Of a DNA stretch of 64,000 nucleotides, positions 26,216 to 36,525 are shown piece after piece. Every line of letters begins with the position of its first letter. The first letter of the stretch is position 1. The position numbers were made by a program, and so were the translations under genes. Under the pieces are notes generated by a model, which was not told the origin of the DNA, did not search any database, and worked only from the letters and a program-made list of their open reading frames with translations. Source of the stretch: G965214625 sp965214625 (GTDB lineage: Bacteria > Pseudomonadota > Gammaproteobacteria > Arenicellales > Poriferihabitantaceae); NCBI GenBank assembly GCA_965214625.1, contig OZ243962.1, forward strand, positions 620,001 to 684,000, read 5' to 3'.

Positions 26216-27832
26216 ATGAAAAACGAGTTCGACTACATCATCATTGGTGCCGGTTCCGCCGGATGCGTGTTGGCGAACCGTCTGTCATCCGACAATCGAA
26301 ACCAGGTGCTGATTCTCGAAGCAGGTGGCTCGGATAACCGATTCTGGATTCAGACCCCCATCGGTTACGGAAAAACCTTTTATGACCGCAGTGTGAACTG
26401 GATGTATCAGACCGAAAAAGACCCCGGAATCAATCATCGGCAGATGTACTGGCCACGCGGAAAGGTGGTCGGCGGGTCCAGTTCAATCAACGCCATGGTG
26501 TACATTCGTGGACAACATGGCGATTTTGATGACTGGAAGGCAATGGGTAATCCGGGTTGGGGTTGGGAAGATGTCTTGCCTTATTTCAAAAAATCAGAAA
26601 CCAATTCCAGAGGCGGGAATGATTACCGCGGGGATAGTGGGCCGCTGTATGTCAATGATGTCAGTCACAATTACCATCCGCTGTGCCACACCTTCCTCCA
26701 GGCAGCCCGGGAATATGGTTTACCCTATAACCCTGATTTTAACGGAGCTTCCCAAGAAGGTGTCGGGCTTTATCAGGTCACAACAAAGAACGGTTTTCGC
26801 ATGTCAGCAGCACGGGCCTATTTACGGCCAGCGCTGAAACGAAAAAACTGTTTGTTGCAAAAACATGCTCATGCGACCCGTATCTTGTTCAAGGGAAAAC
26901 GTGCAACCGGCGTTGAGTATCAGCGAAACGGCAAAACACAACGTGTCTATGCCCGAAATGAAATTATTGTCTCCGGGGGGACCATCAACTCTCCCCAGTT
27001 GCTGCAACTGTCCGGTATTGGGCCGGCCGGGTTGCTTAAAGCGCATGGCATCAACCTCGTCAAACCATTATCGGCTGTCGGTCAAAACATGCAGGAGCAT
27101 CTTGGTTATACGCACTACTATAAGTCTAGGGTGCCAACACTGAACAATCGCCTCTCTCCGTGGTGGGGTAAGCTGTTAGCCGGAATGCAATACATCCTCT
27201 TTCGCGAAGGGCCGCTTTCTCTCAGTGTCAATCAGGCGGGAGGGTTTTTCAAAAGCAACCGTACGCGAAGCAGGCCCAATCTCCAGATCTATTTCGCGGC
27301 ACTGACCTATACGACAGCACCCCGTGGGGAAAGACCCCTTATGCAGCCCGATCCATGGCCAGGCTTCGTCAATTCGATCTGCCAGTGCCGTCCCACCAGT
27401 CGGGGTTATATCGAAATCCGCTCCAACAACCCATTGGACCATCCCAAAATCATGCCCAATTACTTGTCCACGGATGAGGATGTGGAGGAAATACTGGAAG
27501 GAGCACACTACTTGCGCCAGATCGCACAAACCGATTCATTAAAGCGGATTATTCTGGAAGAGACCAAACCCGGCGATCAGGTCAAAACCCGTGAAGACTT
27601 GATAGCACACATCAAAAACAACTGTGACACCGTCTTTCATCCGACCAGCACCTGCATGATGGGAATCGACCCCGAACAGTCCGTCGTCGACCATCGATTG
27701 CGTGTCCACGGAATGGAAAAACTTCGTGTCGCAGACGCCTCCGTTTTCCCTACGGTAACTTCCGGCAATACCAATGGACCAACCATCATGGTGGCAGAAA
27801 AAGCAGCCGAGATGATATTGGAAGATGCCTGA
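26216..27832 (+). CDS. GMC-family FAD oxidoreductase (second copy)
   Basis: 538-residue flavoprotein alcohol dehydrogenase, paralogous to the protein at 2938. FAD motif GAGSAGCVLANRLS is at the N-terminus, then WPRGKVVGGSSSINAMVY, and signature 2 is SGGTINSPQLLQLSGIGP. The C-terminal catalytic histidine is in HPTSTCMMG, with SGNTNGPTIMVAEKAAEMI as the FAD and active-site end. It starts 97 bases from the divergent amine oxidase. Long-chain or choline-type alcohol dehydrogenase is the usual database label; the real substrate is unknown. Confidence 0.9.
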   Translation: MKNEFDYIIIGAGSAGCVLANRLSSDNRNQVLILEAGGSDNRFWIQTPIGYGKTFYDRSVNWMYQTEKDPGINHRQMYWPRGKVVGGSSSINAMVYIRGQHGDFDDWKAMGNPGWGWEDVLPYFKKSETNSRGGNDYRGDSGPLYVNDVSHNYHPLCHTFLQAAREYGLPYNPDFNGASQEGVGLYQVTTKNGFRMSAARAYLRPALKRKNCLLQKHAHATRILFKGKRATGVEYQRNGKTQRVYARNEIIVSGGTINSPQLLQLSGIGPAGLLKAHGINLVKPLSAVGQNMQEHLGYTHYYKSRVPTLNNRLSPWWGKLLAGMQYILFREGPLSLSVNQAGGFFKSNRTRSRPNLQIYFAALTYTTAPRGERPLMQPDPWPGFVNSICQCRPTSRGYIEIRSNNPLDHPKIMPNYLSTDEDVEEILEGAHYLRQIAQTDSLKRIILEETKPGDQVKTREDLIAHIKNNCDTVFHPTSTCMMGIDPEQSVVDHRLRVHGMEKLRVADASVFPTVTSGNTNGPTIMVAEKAAEMILEDA

Positions 27833-27983
27833 CCGAACATGCGTCAGCACCGTTGTCAAAGACAAGTATGGCACATCGGCTGGACTGCACTACGGCATCT
27901 GTTTTTTTATCTGTGCCTGTGGTCAATCAAAAGACAGGTCCAGCGGTTTTCAAGTAGCGGTCGCTCGAGGCGCGTTTGCGCGA

Positions 27984-30900
27984 TCACTGCGTCTGGCGCA
28001 TCCCATAACCCCCGCCGCCCGGCGTTTCAATCACAAAAACATCACCCGGCTTCAAGGTGATCTGGTCGGTCCCGGACAGCTTCGTTATCGAACCATCGCC
28101 GTGTTCAACCCAGTTATTTCCGACTGCCCCGTTTTCACCCCCGGCCATCCCATAAGGGGGGACTTTCCGGTGACCGGAAATAATGTTGGCCGTCACTTCC
28201 TCCCGGAATGCCACCCGTCGGATCACCCCGTCACCGCCACGGTACTTCCCGTCTCCGCCGGAACCCTTGCGAATTTCAAACGAGTTTAAAACAACCGGGA
28301 AACGCCACTCGAGCACTTCCGGGTCAGTCAATCTTGAATTAGTCATATGACTGTGTACGGCATCGGTGCCGGGATGGTCAGGCGTCGCACCCGTCCCACC
28401 ACAGATCGTCTCATAATACTGGAATTGATCATTTCCCCAGATGAAATTATTCATGGTTCCCTGAGAAGCGGCCACCACACGGATTGCGCCAAACAAGGTA
28501 TCGACCAGATATTGGGAGGTCTCCACGTTGCCAGCAATCACTGCGGCCGGATAGGTCGGATTGATCATCGAATTTTCCGGTATGATGATTTCCATTGGTT
28601 TGAGGCATCCTTCATTCAATGGAATGTTGTCATCGACCAGACAGCGAAACACATACAATACGGCCGCCCGAACCACGGCTGTCGGCGCATTGAAATTACC
28701 GGGATGCTGAGTACTTGTCCCTGTAAAATCGATCACCGCTTTCCTGTTTTGCCGGTCCACCCTTATGGACACCGATATCCGGGAACCATCATCCATTTTG
28801 TAGGTGTATGCACCGTCCTCCAGGACATCGAGTACCCGACGTACTGACTCCTCTGCGTTATCCTGAACATGGCTCATATACGCATGCACGGTCTCTACGC
28901 CGTAATGTCGGGTCATCTGTCCAAGCTCCTGTGCCCCTTTTTCACAGGCGGCAAGCTGTGCCTTGAAATCCGCGATATTCATTTCGGGATTCCTCGCAGG
29001 CCACTTGCCGCGGGTCAGCAGATCATAGATGGCCTGTTCCCGAAATGCGCCATTGGCGACCAGCTTGAAATTGTCAATGACCACGCCCTCATCTTCGATC
29101 GTCGTCGAGTCCGCGGGTGCCGACCCCGGTGCCTTGCCCCCAATGTCAGCATGATGCCCGCGAGACGCCACATAAAACAGCAGTTCGCCCTGATCACTGA
29201 ATACCGGCTTGATAATGGTCACATCCGGTAAATGCGTGCCGCCGTTGTAAGGGGCATTGAGAATATAGACATCACCCGGGACCATGTCTCCCCTGCGTTC
29301 CCGAATCACTGTCTTGATGCTCTCTCCCATTGATCCAAGATGAACCGGCATATGCGGCGCATTGGCCACCAATCCGCCCGCAGGATCAAAGATGGCGCAG
29401 GAAAAATCCAGTCTTTCCTTTATGTTGACGGAGGCCGCCGTATTCTCCAGTACTGACCCCATCTGCTCGGCAATGGACATAAACAGGTTGTTGAATATTT
29501 CCAGCATGACCGGGTCGACTTTCGTCCCGACTGCTTTCCTGTCTTCCCGCGCCAGATAGCGTTCCAGAACCAGGTTGTTGTCGTGCCTGCGTATCCCCTG
29601 CCATCCCGGTTCAATCACGATTGTTCCTGTTGGATCTAGAATAACCGCCGGCCCATTTATCTTTTCGTTAACGATCAATGCTTCCCGGTAATAAAAGGGT
29701 GTCGGCTGCCAGCCATCCCCCAGATAACAATCCCTGACCGCAGCGGGAACAGCCGGTCCGATCACCTGTTCGATGGGGTCCGTCGTGGTCGTTGATCGGG
29801 AGGGGGCAATCACTTCAACCTCTATCGACTCGACAATCAGATTTTTCCCGGGCGAGACAAAGCCAAAACGCATTTTATGCAGTGCTTCAAACTGGGCCTT
29901 GATGACAGTATGACTGCCATGTGTCACAATCAGTGCCGTATCAGACCCCTGATACCGAACATGCAAAAGATACCGGTAAACAAGGTGATTGCCTTCCTCT
30001 CCCTGGCGTCGCATCTCGCTGACGCCTTGCTGCTGCAACTGATCCAGTTGCCGAGTCAAATCCCCCACCAGACCCTCCGTGAGTTCCGCTTCAACCGCTC
30101 TTTGACGATCCACGACCGTATCCGCCAATCCCATCCCATAAGCCGACAACACGCCGGCATGCGGATGAATGAGAACCGTTTTCATCGCCAGCGAATCCGC
30201 GACCAGGCAGGCATGCTGGCCACCCGCCCCGCCAAAGCAACATAAGGTATATTCCGAGACATCATACCCGCGCTGCACCGAAATCTTTTTGATCGCATTC
30301 GCCATATTCTCGACGGCAATGGAAAGAAAGCCGGCAGCGACCGCTTCAGGCAGACGCCGGTCTCCCGTCTCGTTTTCGATTCGCTGCGCCAGTGTCTGGA
30401 ATTGATGTGTCACGATCTCTGCATCCAGCGATTGGTCCGCCCGGGCACCAAAAACACTCGGAAACAGGTCTGGCTGCAGTATGCCGACCATGACATTACA
30501 ATCGGTAATGGCCAACGGCCCGCCGTTTCGATAACACGCTGGCCCGGGATAGGCCGCTGCCGAATCCGGCCCCACGCGATAGCGCGCACCATCAAAATGC
30601 AAAATGGAACCGCCTCCTGCGGCAACCGTATGAATCAGCATCATCGGTGCCCGCAAGCGAACACCGGCCACCTGTGTTTCGAACGCTTTTTCAAACTCGC
30701 CATTGTAATGACTGACATCAGTCGACGTCCCTCCCATGTCGAATCCAATCACCTTGTCGAACCCCGCTGTTTCCGCAATCCGTGCCATGCCCACCACGCC
30801 GCCCGCAGGGCCCGATAAAATGGCATCCTTTCCCTGGAACACAGCCGCATCCGTCAACCCTCCGTTGGAGCGCATAAACATCAGCTTGCCGCCGTGTTCT

Positions 30901-31634
30901 TCCAGGCCGTGCAACTTGGAAGCGACCTGATGCACATAACGCCTCAAGATAGGCGACAGATAGGCATCGACAACGGTGGTGTCTCCACGAGAAACCAGCT
31001 TCATGAGCGGACTGACCTGATGGCTGATGGACACCTGCTGAAAACCAATCTCTTCGGCAATTTCCGCCAAACGGGTTTCATGTTGATGGTAGCGGTATCC
31101 GTGCATCAGGACGATCGCCACCGAGCGCAGCCCCGCCTCATAGTATTTCTTCAGCCCCGCCTTCGCGGCCTCCCCATCCAATTCAATCAGTACCTGTCCC
31201 TGTGCGTCGATTCTTTCTTCTACCTCCAGTACATCGCGGTAAAGCATTTCGGGAAGTTCAACATGCAGTGCAAACAGATCCGGTCGGGCCTGATAACCGA
31301 TTCTTAGTTGATCCTTGAATCCTTTGGTAATGACCAGTAACGTCTCTTCTCCCTGCCTTTCCAATAACGCATTGGTCGCAACCGTGGTTCCCATTTTGAC
31401 CGCAGCGATGTGGTTACTCGGCAACCTATCGGCCTGGCCGGTGCCGAGAATATCCCGTATACCCTGGATGGCGGCATCTTTGTATTGCTTTGGATTTTCT
31501 GAAAGCAGCTTGTGTGTAATGACTTCTCCAGCGGGGTGACGCGCAACAATATCGGTAAAGGTCCCTCCCCTGTCAATCCAGAACTCCCATTTACCCTCTA
31601 CCGTGGTTTTACTCAATGTGGAAGCTGTTTCCAT
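27984..31634 (-). CDS. ATP-hydrolysing 5-oxoprolinase (fused hydantoinase A/B)
   Basis: About 1216 residues, the length of full-size OPLAH-type 5-oxoprolinase, which opens 5-oxo-L-proline to glutamate using ATP. The N-terminal hydantoinase A half has the actin-like phosphate motifs DRGGTFTDIVA (near residue 20) and GFDMGGTSTDVSHY. The hydantoinase B half starts near residue 700 (VMLEIFNNLFMSIAEQMGSVL) and ends with the glycine-rich TPGGGGYG. ATG 31634 (METASTL) is chosen over a frame start seven codons upstream. N-methylhydantoinase or acetone-carboxylase-like enzymes share the fold but usually split the halves. It stands alone, divergent from pncB. Confidence 0.9.
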   Translation of the reverse strand: METASTLSKTTVEGKWEFWIDRGGTFTDIVARHPAGEVITHKLLSENPKQYKDAAIQGIRDILGTGQADRLPSNHIAAVKMGTTVATNALLERQGEETLLVITKGFKDQLRIGYQARPDLFALHVELPEMLYRDVLEVEERIDAQGQVLIELDGEAAKAGLKKYYEAGLRSVAIVLMHGYRYHQHETRLAEIAEEIGFQQVSISHQVSPLMKLVSRGDTTVVDAYLSPILRRYVHQVASKLHGLEEHGGKLMFMRSNGGLTDAAVFQGKDAILSGPAGGVVGMARIAETAGFDKVIGFDMGGTSTDVSHYNGEFEKAFETQVAGVRLRAPMMLIHTVAAGGGSILHFDGARYRVGPDSAAAYPGPACYRNGGPLAITDCNVMVGILQPDLFPSVFGARADQSLDAEIVTHQFQTLAQRIENETGDRRLPEAVAAGFLSIAVENMANAIKKISVQRGYDVSEYTLCCFGGAGGQHACLVADSLAMKTVLIHPHAGVLSAYGMGLADTVVDRQRAVEAELTEGLVGDLTRQLDQLQQQGVSEMRRQGEEGNHLVYRYLLHVRYQGSDTALIVTHGSHTVIKAQFEALHKMRFGFVSPGKNLIVESIEVEVIAPSRSTTTTDPIEQVIGPAVPAAVRDCYLGDGWQPTPFYYREALIVNEKINGPAVILDPTGTIVIEPGWQGIRRHDNNLVLERYLAREDRKAVGTKVDPVMLEIFNNLFMSIAEQMGSVLENTAASVNIKERLDFSCAIFDPAGGLVANAPHMPVHLGSMGESIKTVIRERRGDMVPGDVYILNAPYNGGTHLPDVTIIKPVFSDQGELLFYVASRGHHADIGGKAPGSAPADSTTIEDEGVVIDNFKLVANGAFREQAIYDLLTRGKWPARNPEMNIADFKAQLAACEKGAQELGQMTRHYGVETVHAYMSHVQDNAEESVRRVLDVLEDGAYTYKMDDGSRISVSIRVDRQNRKAVIDFTGTSTQHPGNFNAPTAVVRAAVLYVFRCLVDDNIPLNEGCLKPMEIIIPENSMINPTYPAAVIAGNVETSQYLVDTLFGAIRVVAASQGTMNNFIWGNDQFQYYETICGGTGATPDHPGTDAVHSHMTNSRLTDPEVLEWRFPVVLNSFEIRKGSGGDGKYRGGDGVIRRVAFREEVTANIISGHRKVPPYGMAGGENGAVGNNWVEHGDGSITKLSGTDQITLKPGDVFVIETPGGGGYGMRQTQ

Positions 31635-32180
31635 TTTTATCCAACAAGCACTCAAAACAAAGGAAGAAGGGATTTTACACTCCCTGTATTCCCTCTCCCA
31701 ACCCTTATTTCACAAGCAGACTAAATCAGCGACCAGGTGCACATGAAAATGCTCAAAGAGGCTTGCCCTGCATGAATTGTTGGCCCACTTCTGACAGGCA
31801 GTCCGGTCACTTTATATGACACAATCGCCGTGTTGAGGAAATAACCTGACGCTCGAAACCGCCTCACTCACAGTCAGCAGGCTGCGCCAAAGCACTTGAC
31901 ATGCCATCTGTCGCAGGGCCATCCCCGATGACAGGCCACAACAGTGCCCATGAGGACAAGCCGGGCAAACGGTGACGATATATCCAACCCGCCGTGATTG
32001 GGTATCACTCGTTCCAACATGCGCATTTTACAGTACCATCTGCTGAAAGAAACGCTCATGCCCTTTTGATTTCACAGTATAATGTTGTCCAGGTTTTGTC
32101 ATTCAAAGTGGCTGTCTGTCTGATTCAGTCGATCTATTCAATACGCCAGACAGACCCCCAGTTAACACAGTCTACCGGTA
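31635..32180. other. Intergenic region of 546 bases between divergent 5-oxoprolinase and pncB
   Basis: No coding frame is supported. It must hold promoters for both flanking genes. A modest inverted repeat GTGAT-N5-ATCAC (31994-32008) is the only symmetric element noticed; it is too short to call an operator. Confidence 0.5.
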
Positions 32181-33494
32181 ATGATCTATCCTCACATGAC
32201 CGATATCGCGACGAGGGTTTATAACCATACCTTCAAGCTGGATCCCATTGTGCGGAGCTTGCTGGACACGGATATTTACAAGCTGCTGATGCTGCAAACC
32301 ATCTGGAAACAGCAACAGGATATACCGGTCACCTTTTCGCTGATCAACCGAACACAATCGGTCAAATTGGCAAACGACATTGATCAGACGGAACTGACTG
32401 AACAACTCGATCATGCAAGGACCCTGAAGATAACCAACAAGGAATATATCTGGCTTGCGGGAAATACCTTCTACGGAAAAAAAAGGCTCTTTAGCGAAGA
32501 ATTCCTGAATTGGCTCAGCAACTACAGGTTGCCGGAATACGATCTCAGCGTTGAAAATGGCCAGTACCGGATTGAATTCAGCGGAAACTGGGCCGAGGTG
32601 ACCTTGTGGGAAATTCCCGTGCTGTCGATTGTCAGCGAATTACGGTCGCGTACTGCCTTGTCGGATGTGGGCCGTTTTGAACTGGATGTCCTGTATGCCC
32701 GTGCCAAGGCCAAGTTATGGGAAAAAGTGATCCGGTTAAAGGCCCTGCCCGAACTCAAAATAGCGGACTTCGGAACACGTCGACGCCACGGTTTCTTATG
32801 GCAACGATGGTGTATCGCCGCCATGAAGGAGGGCTTGGGAAAAGCCTTCATCGGGACAAGCAACATATTGCTGGCAATGGAGCTTGATCTTGACGCCATT
32901 GGAACCAATGCACATGAACTGCCAATGGTACAGGCCACACTGGCCAACACGGACGATGAACTGCGGGCCGCGCCCTACCGCGTCCTGGAAAACTGGCAAC
33001 AGACTTATGACGGCAATTTGCTCATCGTGCTGCCAGACACGTACGGAACCACGACGTTTCTGGACAATGCACCTGACTGGGTTGCAGACTGGAGCGGGTT
33101 TCGTATCGACTCCAAAGAACCGATAGAGGGAGGTGAAGAATTAATTGCCTGGTGGGAATCGAAAGGCCGGAATCCCAAAGACAAACTGCTCATATTCTCG
33201 GACGGACTTGATGTCGCTGCCATCGAAAAGGTCTATCATCACTTTTCAGGCCGCGTGCGACTCAGTTTCGGCTGGGGAACGCACCTGACCAATGATTTCC
33301 AGGACTGTGCGCCGAAAATGAATGAACAACTCCGGACCATTTCGCTGGTCTGCAAGGCGACCCGGGCAAATGGTAAAATGACCGTTAAACTCTCTGACAA
33401 TTTCAATAAGGCGAGCGGACCACAAGCTGAAATCAAACGCTGTAAAAGTGTGTTTGGTACTGAAAATATCGGCCTGACCCGTCTTACGGTTTAA
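32181..33494 (+). CDS. pncB: Nicotinate phosphoribosyltransferase PncB
   Basis: NAD salvage enzyme joining nicotinate and PRPP to nicotinate mononucleotide, with ATP hydrolysis. 437 residues, slightly longer than E. coli PncB (400). Typical PncB segments are RSLLDTDIYKLLMLQ at the N-terminus, IADFGTRRRHGFLWQ (substrate and phosphorylation loop), GTSNILLAMELDLDAIGTNAHE and the phosphoribosyl-binding LIFSDGLDVAAIEK with SFGWGTHLTND. The start may be ATG 32181 or ATG 32196; the second removes five residues. Monocistronic. Confidence 0.96.
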   Translation: MIYPHMTDIATRVYNHTFKLDPIVRSLLDTDIYKLLMLQTIWKQQQDIPVTFSLINRTQSVKLANDIDQTELTEQLDHARTLKITNKEYIWLAGNTFYGKKRLFSEEFLNWLSNYRLPEYDLSVENGQYRIEFSGNWAEVTLWEIPVLSIVSELRSRTALSDVGRFELDVLYARAKAKLWEKVIRLKALPELKIADFGTRRRHGFLWQRWCIAAMKEGLGKAFIGTSNILLAMELDLDAIGTNAHELPMVQATLANTDDELRAAPYRVLENWQQTYDGNLLIVLPDTYGTTTFLDNAPDWVADWSGFRIDSKEPIEGGEELIAWWESKGRNPKDKLLIFSDGLDVAAIEKVYHHFSGRVRLSFGWGTHLTNDFQDCAPKMNEQLRTISLVCKATRANGKMTVKLSDNFNKASGPQAEIKRCKSVFGTENIGLTRLTV

Positions 33495-33757
33495 GTTTGG
33501 AGTCGGAACACGGACCGGAATGTCTCGTTGATTAAACCATCCGCTCCTGCCCGATAATTCCTACAGAGGGTATCTCTCCATCATTGGATTGTGCTGAGCC
33601 CGGCTTAGCGCCTCACATAAATTTGGTCAGTGTCTTTGTGGAATCCTCCATCATGGCAATAGTACGGGTTAAACCCTGTGACCCCATCGCGCGGGAAAAT
33701 GACCATCCGTGTCTTCCAGTACATTTGATTCAACAATCCGATGGAACCGGAGTTCGT

Positions 33758-34945
33758 TTATTGTCGCCTCGCCAACCCATCCAATTGTTCACAAAAACAG
33801 TTCACCTCCTGTTCCGTGTTGAAATAATGCACAGAGGCTCTTGCCAACTCCTGCAGGCCTCTATCCTCAAAATCCAGTCGGGCACTGGTGACCGAGGTAA
33901 CGGAAATATTCATTTGATGACGTGCCAATGACGCTTGGATCGTACTGATCGACAGCACATCGTGTGCAAAGGTGACAATTCCGCATTTTTCCCTGCCCAG
34001 ATCGTGCACATGAAACCCCGGTATGGATCCAATCGATTCCCTGAGATAATGGGCAAGCTGCTGAATTCGGCGATAAATCGATTCCAGCCCGATTGACAGG
34101 GCATACTCAACCGCTTTTGCCAACCCGACCTTGCCTGCAAAAAAACATTCCCAGTTCTCAAACCGACGGGCATCTGTTCTGATCTCGAATTGATTCTTTG
34201 CGGTCCATCTTGCAGCGTGCAGATCAATAAAAGGTGGTGAAAGTGCCTGAATACGACGCCCCCTGACATATAAAAATCCGGTACCCCTTGGTCCTCTGAG
34301 ATACTTTCGGCCCGTACCGGACAACATGTCACAGCCAATTCGATTGACATCAATCGGCATCTGTCCCACCGATTGACATCCGTCCAACAAATACAGAATG
34401 TCATGTTTTCGCGCAATACTTCCCACTTCAACCGCCGGATTGACCAATCCACCCTGGGTGGGCACATGGGTCATGGCGATCAACTTGACACGTTCGTCAA
34501 TCATACTTTCCAGTGCCCCGGTATCGAGTTGACCTGTCGCATCGTTCGGCACCACATCAATCGTCACCCCCTTGTCCCGGGCAACTTGCAGATAAGCCAG
34601 AAAATTACTGACATATTCCGCCTTGGCCGTAATGATCCTGTCACCGGGGCCCAAGGGAATCGAGTAAAAGGCCATATCCCACGCCCGAGTAGCATTTTCA
34701 ACAAAGGCGATTTCGTGTGCTTGGCAATTCAACAATCGCGCAAAATGGTTATAGAACGACTCAAGCGCCTCTCCATACATCGCGGCCGTCTCATACCCGC
34801 CGATCAATCGCTCCTGTTCAAGATACCCAACAACCGCATGATGAACCGCATCAGGCGGCAACGATGCGCCCGCATTGTTGAAGTGGATGACCCGTTCACA
34901 CCCCTTGGTCTCCCCACGCAGTCTGGCAACATCCAGCGAGTTCAT
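33758..34945 (-). CDS. Class V aminotransferase-fold PLP enzyme (cysteine desulfurase-like)
   Basis: 395-residue fold-type I PLP enzyme. FNNAGASLPP is the N-terminal class V start, D188 (YLLDGCQS) pairs with the PLP nitrogen, and K214 (GTGRKYLRGPRGTGFLY) is the Schiff-base lysine. The usual stacking histidine of SufS is replaced by AEYVSN (Y111), and no catalytic loop cysteine is evident. It therefore belongs to the uncharacterised side of COG0520, not to the true desulfurases. Last gene of the prpE-gshB-gmhA operon, 11 bases after gmhA. It is not a close copy of the PLP enzyme at 4713. Confidence 0.85.
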   Translation of the reverse strand: MNSLDVARLRGETKGCERVIHFNNAGASLPPDAVHHAVVGYLEQERLIGGYETAAMYGEALESFYNHFARLLNCQAHEIAFVENATRAWDMAFYSIPLGPGDRIITAKAEYVSNFLAYLQVARDKGVTIDVVPNDATGQLDTGALESMIDERVKLIAMTHVPTQGGLVNPAVEVGSIARKHDILYLLDGCQSVGQMPIDVNRIGCDMLSGTGRKYLRGPRGTGFLYVRGRRIQALSPPFIDLHAARWTAKNQFEIRTDARRFENWECFFAGKVGLAKAVEYALSIGLESIYRRIQQLAHYLRESIGSIPGFHVHDLGREKCGIVTFAHDVLSISTIQASLARHQMNISVTSVTSARLDFEDRGLQELARASVHYFNTEQEVNCFCEQLDGLARRQ

Positions 34946-34956
34946 CGGCTCTTCTT

Positions 34957-35541
34957 TCAGTAATTCCCGGGGAACAGTTCCCGTTCGATCAACTCGATCA
35001 GGATGTGAATGATCTTGATGTGCAATTCCTGTATCTTGTCCGCAAACCTCCGCTCTACTGTCGAGACGTCCACGGTCGCAAGCTGGCCCAATGCCGAGCC
35101 GGGACGACCAGTCAGGCTGATGACTGACAGACCATGGGATTTTGCATAGGAAGCAGCGTTAATGACATTCTGACTCTGTCCACTGGTACTGATCGCAAGC
35201 AGGCAATCACCGGCACGCGCCCTTGCCTGAAGATATCGGGAAAAAACGGCATCATAACCGTAGTCATTGGCCACACAGGACAAATGACCCGGGTCACTGA
35301 TCGCCGTTGCGCTGAGACCCGGCCGATCCTGCTGATAACGTCCGGTCAGTTCTTCGGCAAAATGCATGGCATCGCTCATCGACCCTCCATTGCCGCAGCT
35401 GTAGATACACCGCCCTGCTTTGAGCGTATCGATCAACAACCGCGCTGCTTGTTCCACCCGCTCCAGTTTGTCAGTGTCCGAGATGAACAGATCAAGCACC
35501 GACCTGGACTCCTGCAGCGATTCAAGAATCAGTTGTTTCAT
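34957..35541 (-). CDS. gmhA: Phosphoheptose isomerase GmhA / DiaA-type SIS protein
   Basis: SIS-domain protein, 194 residues from ATG 35541. GmhA isomerises sedoheptulose 7-phosphate to D-glycero-D-manno-heptose 7-phosphate for LPS; DiaA homologues regulate DnaA. Visible family elements are YSCGNGGSMSDAMHFAEELTGRY, ISTSGQSQNVINAA (phosphosugar-binding serines) and the C-terminal ELHIKIIHILIELIE. The GGSMSDAMH histidine region and the E of AEELTGRY fit a catalytic GmhA. DiaA remains possible because no heptose genes are adjacent. Two bases separate it from gshB. Confidence 0.85.
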   Translation of the reverse strand: MKQLILESLQESRSVLDLFISDTDKLERVEQAARLLIDTLKAGRCIYSCGNGGSMSDAMHFAEELTGRYQQDRPGLSATAISDPGHLSCVANDYGYDAVFSRYLQARARAGDCLLAISTSGQSQNVINAASYAKSHGLSVISLTGRPGSALGQLATVDVSTVERRFADKIQELHIKIIHILIELIERELFPGNY

Positions 35542-35543
35542 GA

Positions 35544-36497
35544 TCAATCCGTATCCATGACCGAAAGCTCTGCCTGATTTTCCTCCAGCGAGGCAATGAT
35601 CTGATGATGAAAATCCTTTCCGCTGAATCGGCATAATTCCTGAAGGCCAGTAGGACTGGTCACGTTGATTTCAATCAATTTGTCACCAATGATATCAATA
35701 CCGGCAAAAAAGACGCCCTGGCTCCACAAGTCCTGTTTCATCGCGGCACAGATTTCAAGGTCGGCTTGATTCAATTCGGCCGGGTGAGCGGTCCCGCCCG
35801 CATCCAGATTGTTGAGTTCCCTGCCCTCGGCATGAAGTCGCAGGATCCCCCCGAGTGGTTCCCCATTCAACAGCAAAATCCGTTTGTCGCCCAATGAGGC
35901 TGCCGTCAGATACTGCTGGACGATCACCCAATGGGTTTCATTATGCGTTGCCTGGATCAGTTTTTCGTCATCATCACCCGGTTCATAAAAAACGATCCCC
36001 TTCCCGCCAAAGCCATCGACCGGTTTCACCGTGATACGGCCGTGTTTTTCAGAAAACCGCTTGATTTCGTCAATCGCCTGGGTGACCCGTGTGCAGGGAG
36101 TATACTGGGGGTAAACCAGCGCCGCCAGTTTTTCATTCCAGTTTCTAACGCCAGACGGACGGTTCACCACCCGTGTCGTGGGTGGCAGACGGTCCAATAA
36201 CAAGGTGGTGTAGAAATAGCGACGATCAAAGGGCGGGTCTGTTCTCAGCCAGACCACGTCGGTCTGTGCGAGCATCAGGGATTCATCACGGATCACCGTG
36301 AAAGGTTGTGCATGATCCTCGCTCACGTCAAGCCATTGTACATTCGCATGCAACTGATCATGGATCAGCTGCAATGCGGTCTGTTCCAAAAAACAGACCT
36401 GATGTCCCCGCGCCACACAGGCCCGCATCAGGAAATAGGTCGTATCCTTCCACGGCTTGACCGACTCAAGCGGGTCCATAATGAAGGCATGTTTCAT
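35544..36497 (-). CDS. gshB: Glutathione synthetase GshB
   Basis: ATP-grasp ligase that adds glycine to gamma-glutamylcysteine, the last step of glutathione synthesis. 317 residues, the normal length (E. coli 315). N-terminal FIMDPLESVKPWKDTTYFLM is characteristic, then RPSGVRNWNEKLAAL, the ATP-grasp KPVDGFGGKGIVF, and the metal-binding end INVTSPTGLQEL. It lies between prpE (28 bases) and gmhA (2 bases) on the same strand. Confidence 0.96.
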   Translation of the reverse strand: MKHAFIMDPLESVKPWKDTTYFLMRACVARGHQVCFLEQTALQLIHDQLHANVQWLDVSEDHAQPFTVIRDESLMLAQTDVVWLRTDPPFDRRYFYTTLLLDRLPPTTRVVNRPSGVRNWNEKLAALVYPQYTPCTRVTQAIDEIKRFSEKHGRITVKPVDGFGGKGIVFYEPGDDDEKLIQATHNETHWVIVQQYLTAASLGDKRILLLNGEPLGGILRLHAEGRELNNLDAGGTAHPAELNQADLEICAAMKQDLWSQGVFFAGIDIIGDKLIEINVTSPTGLQELCRFSGKDFHHQIIASLEENQAELSVMDTD

Positions 36498-36525
36498 TGG
36501 TCAGCGCTAGGCGGACGCACCCGGA

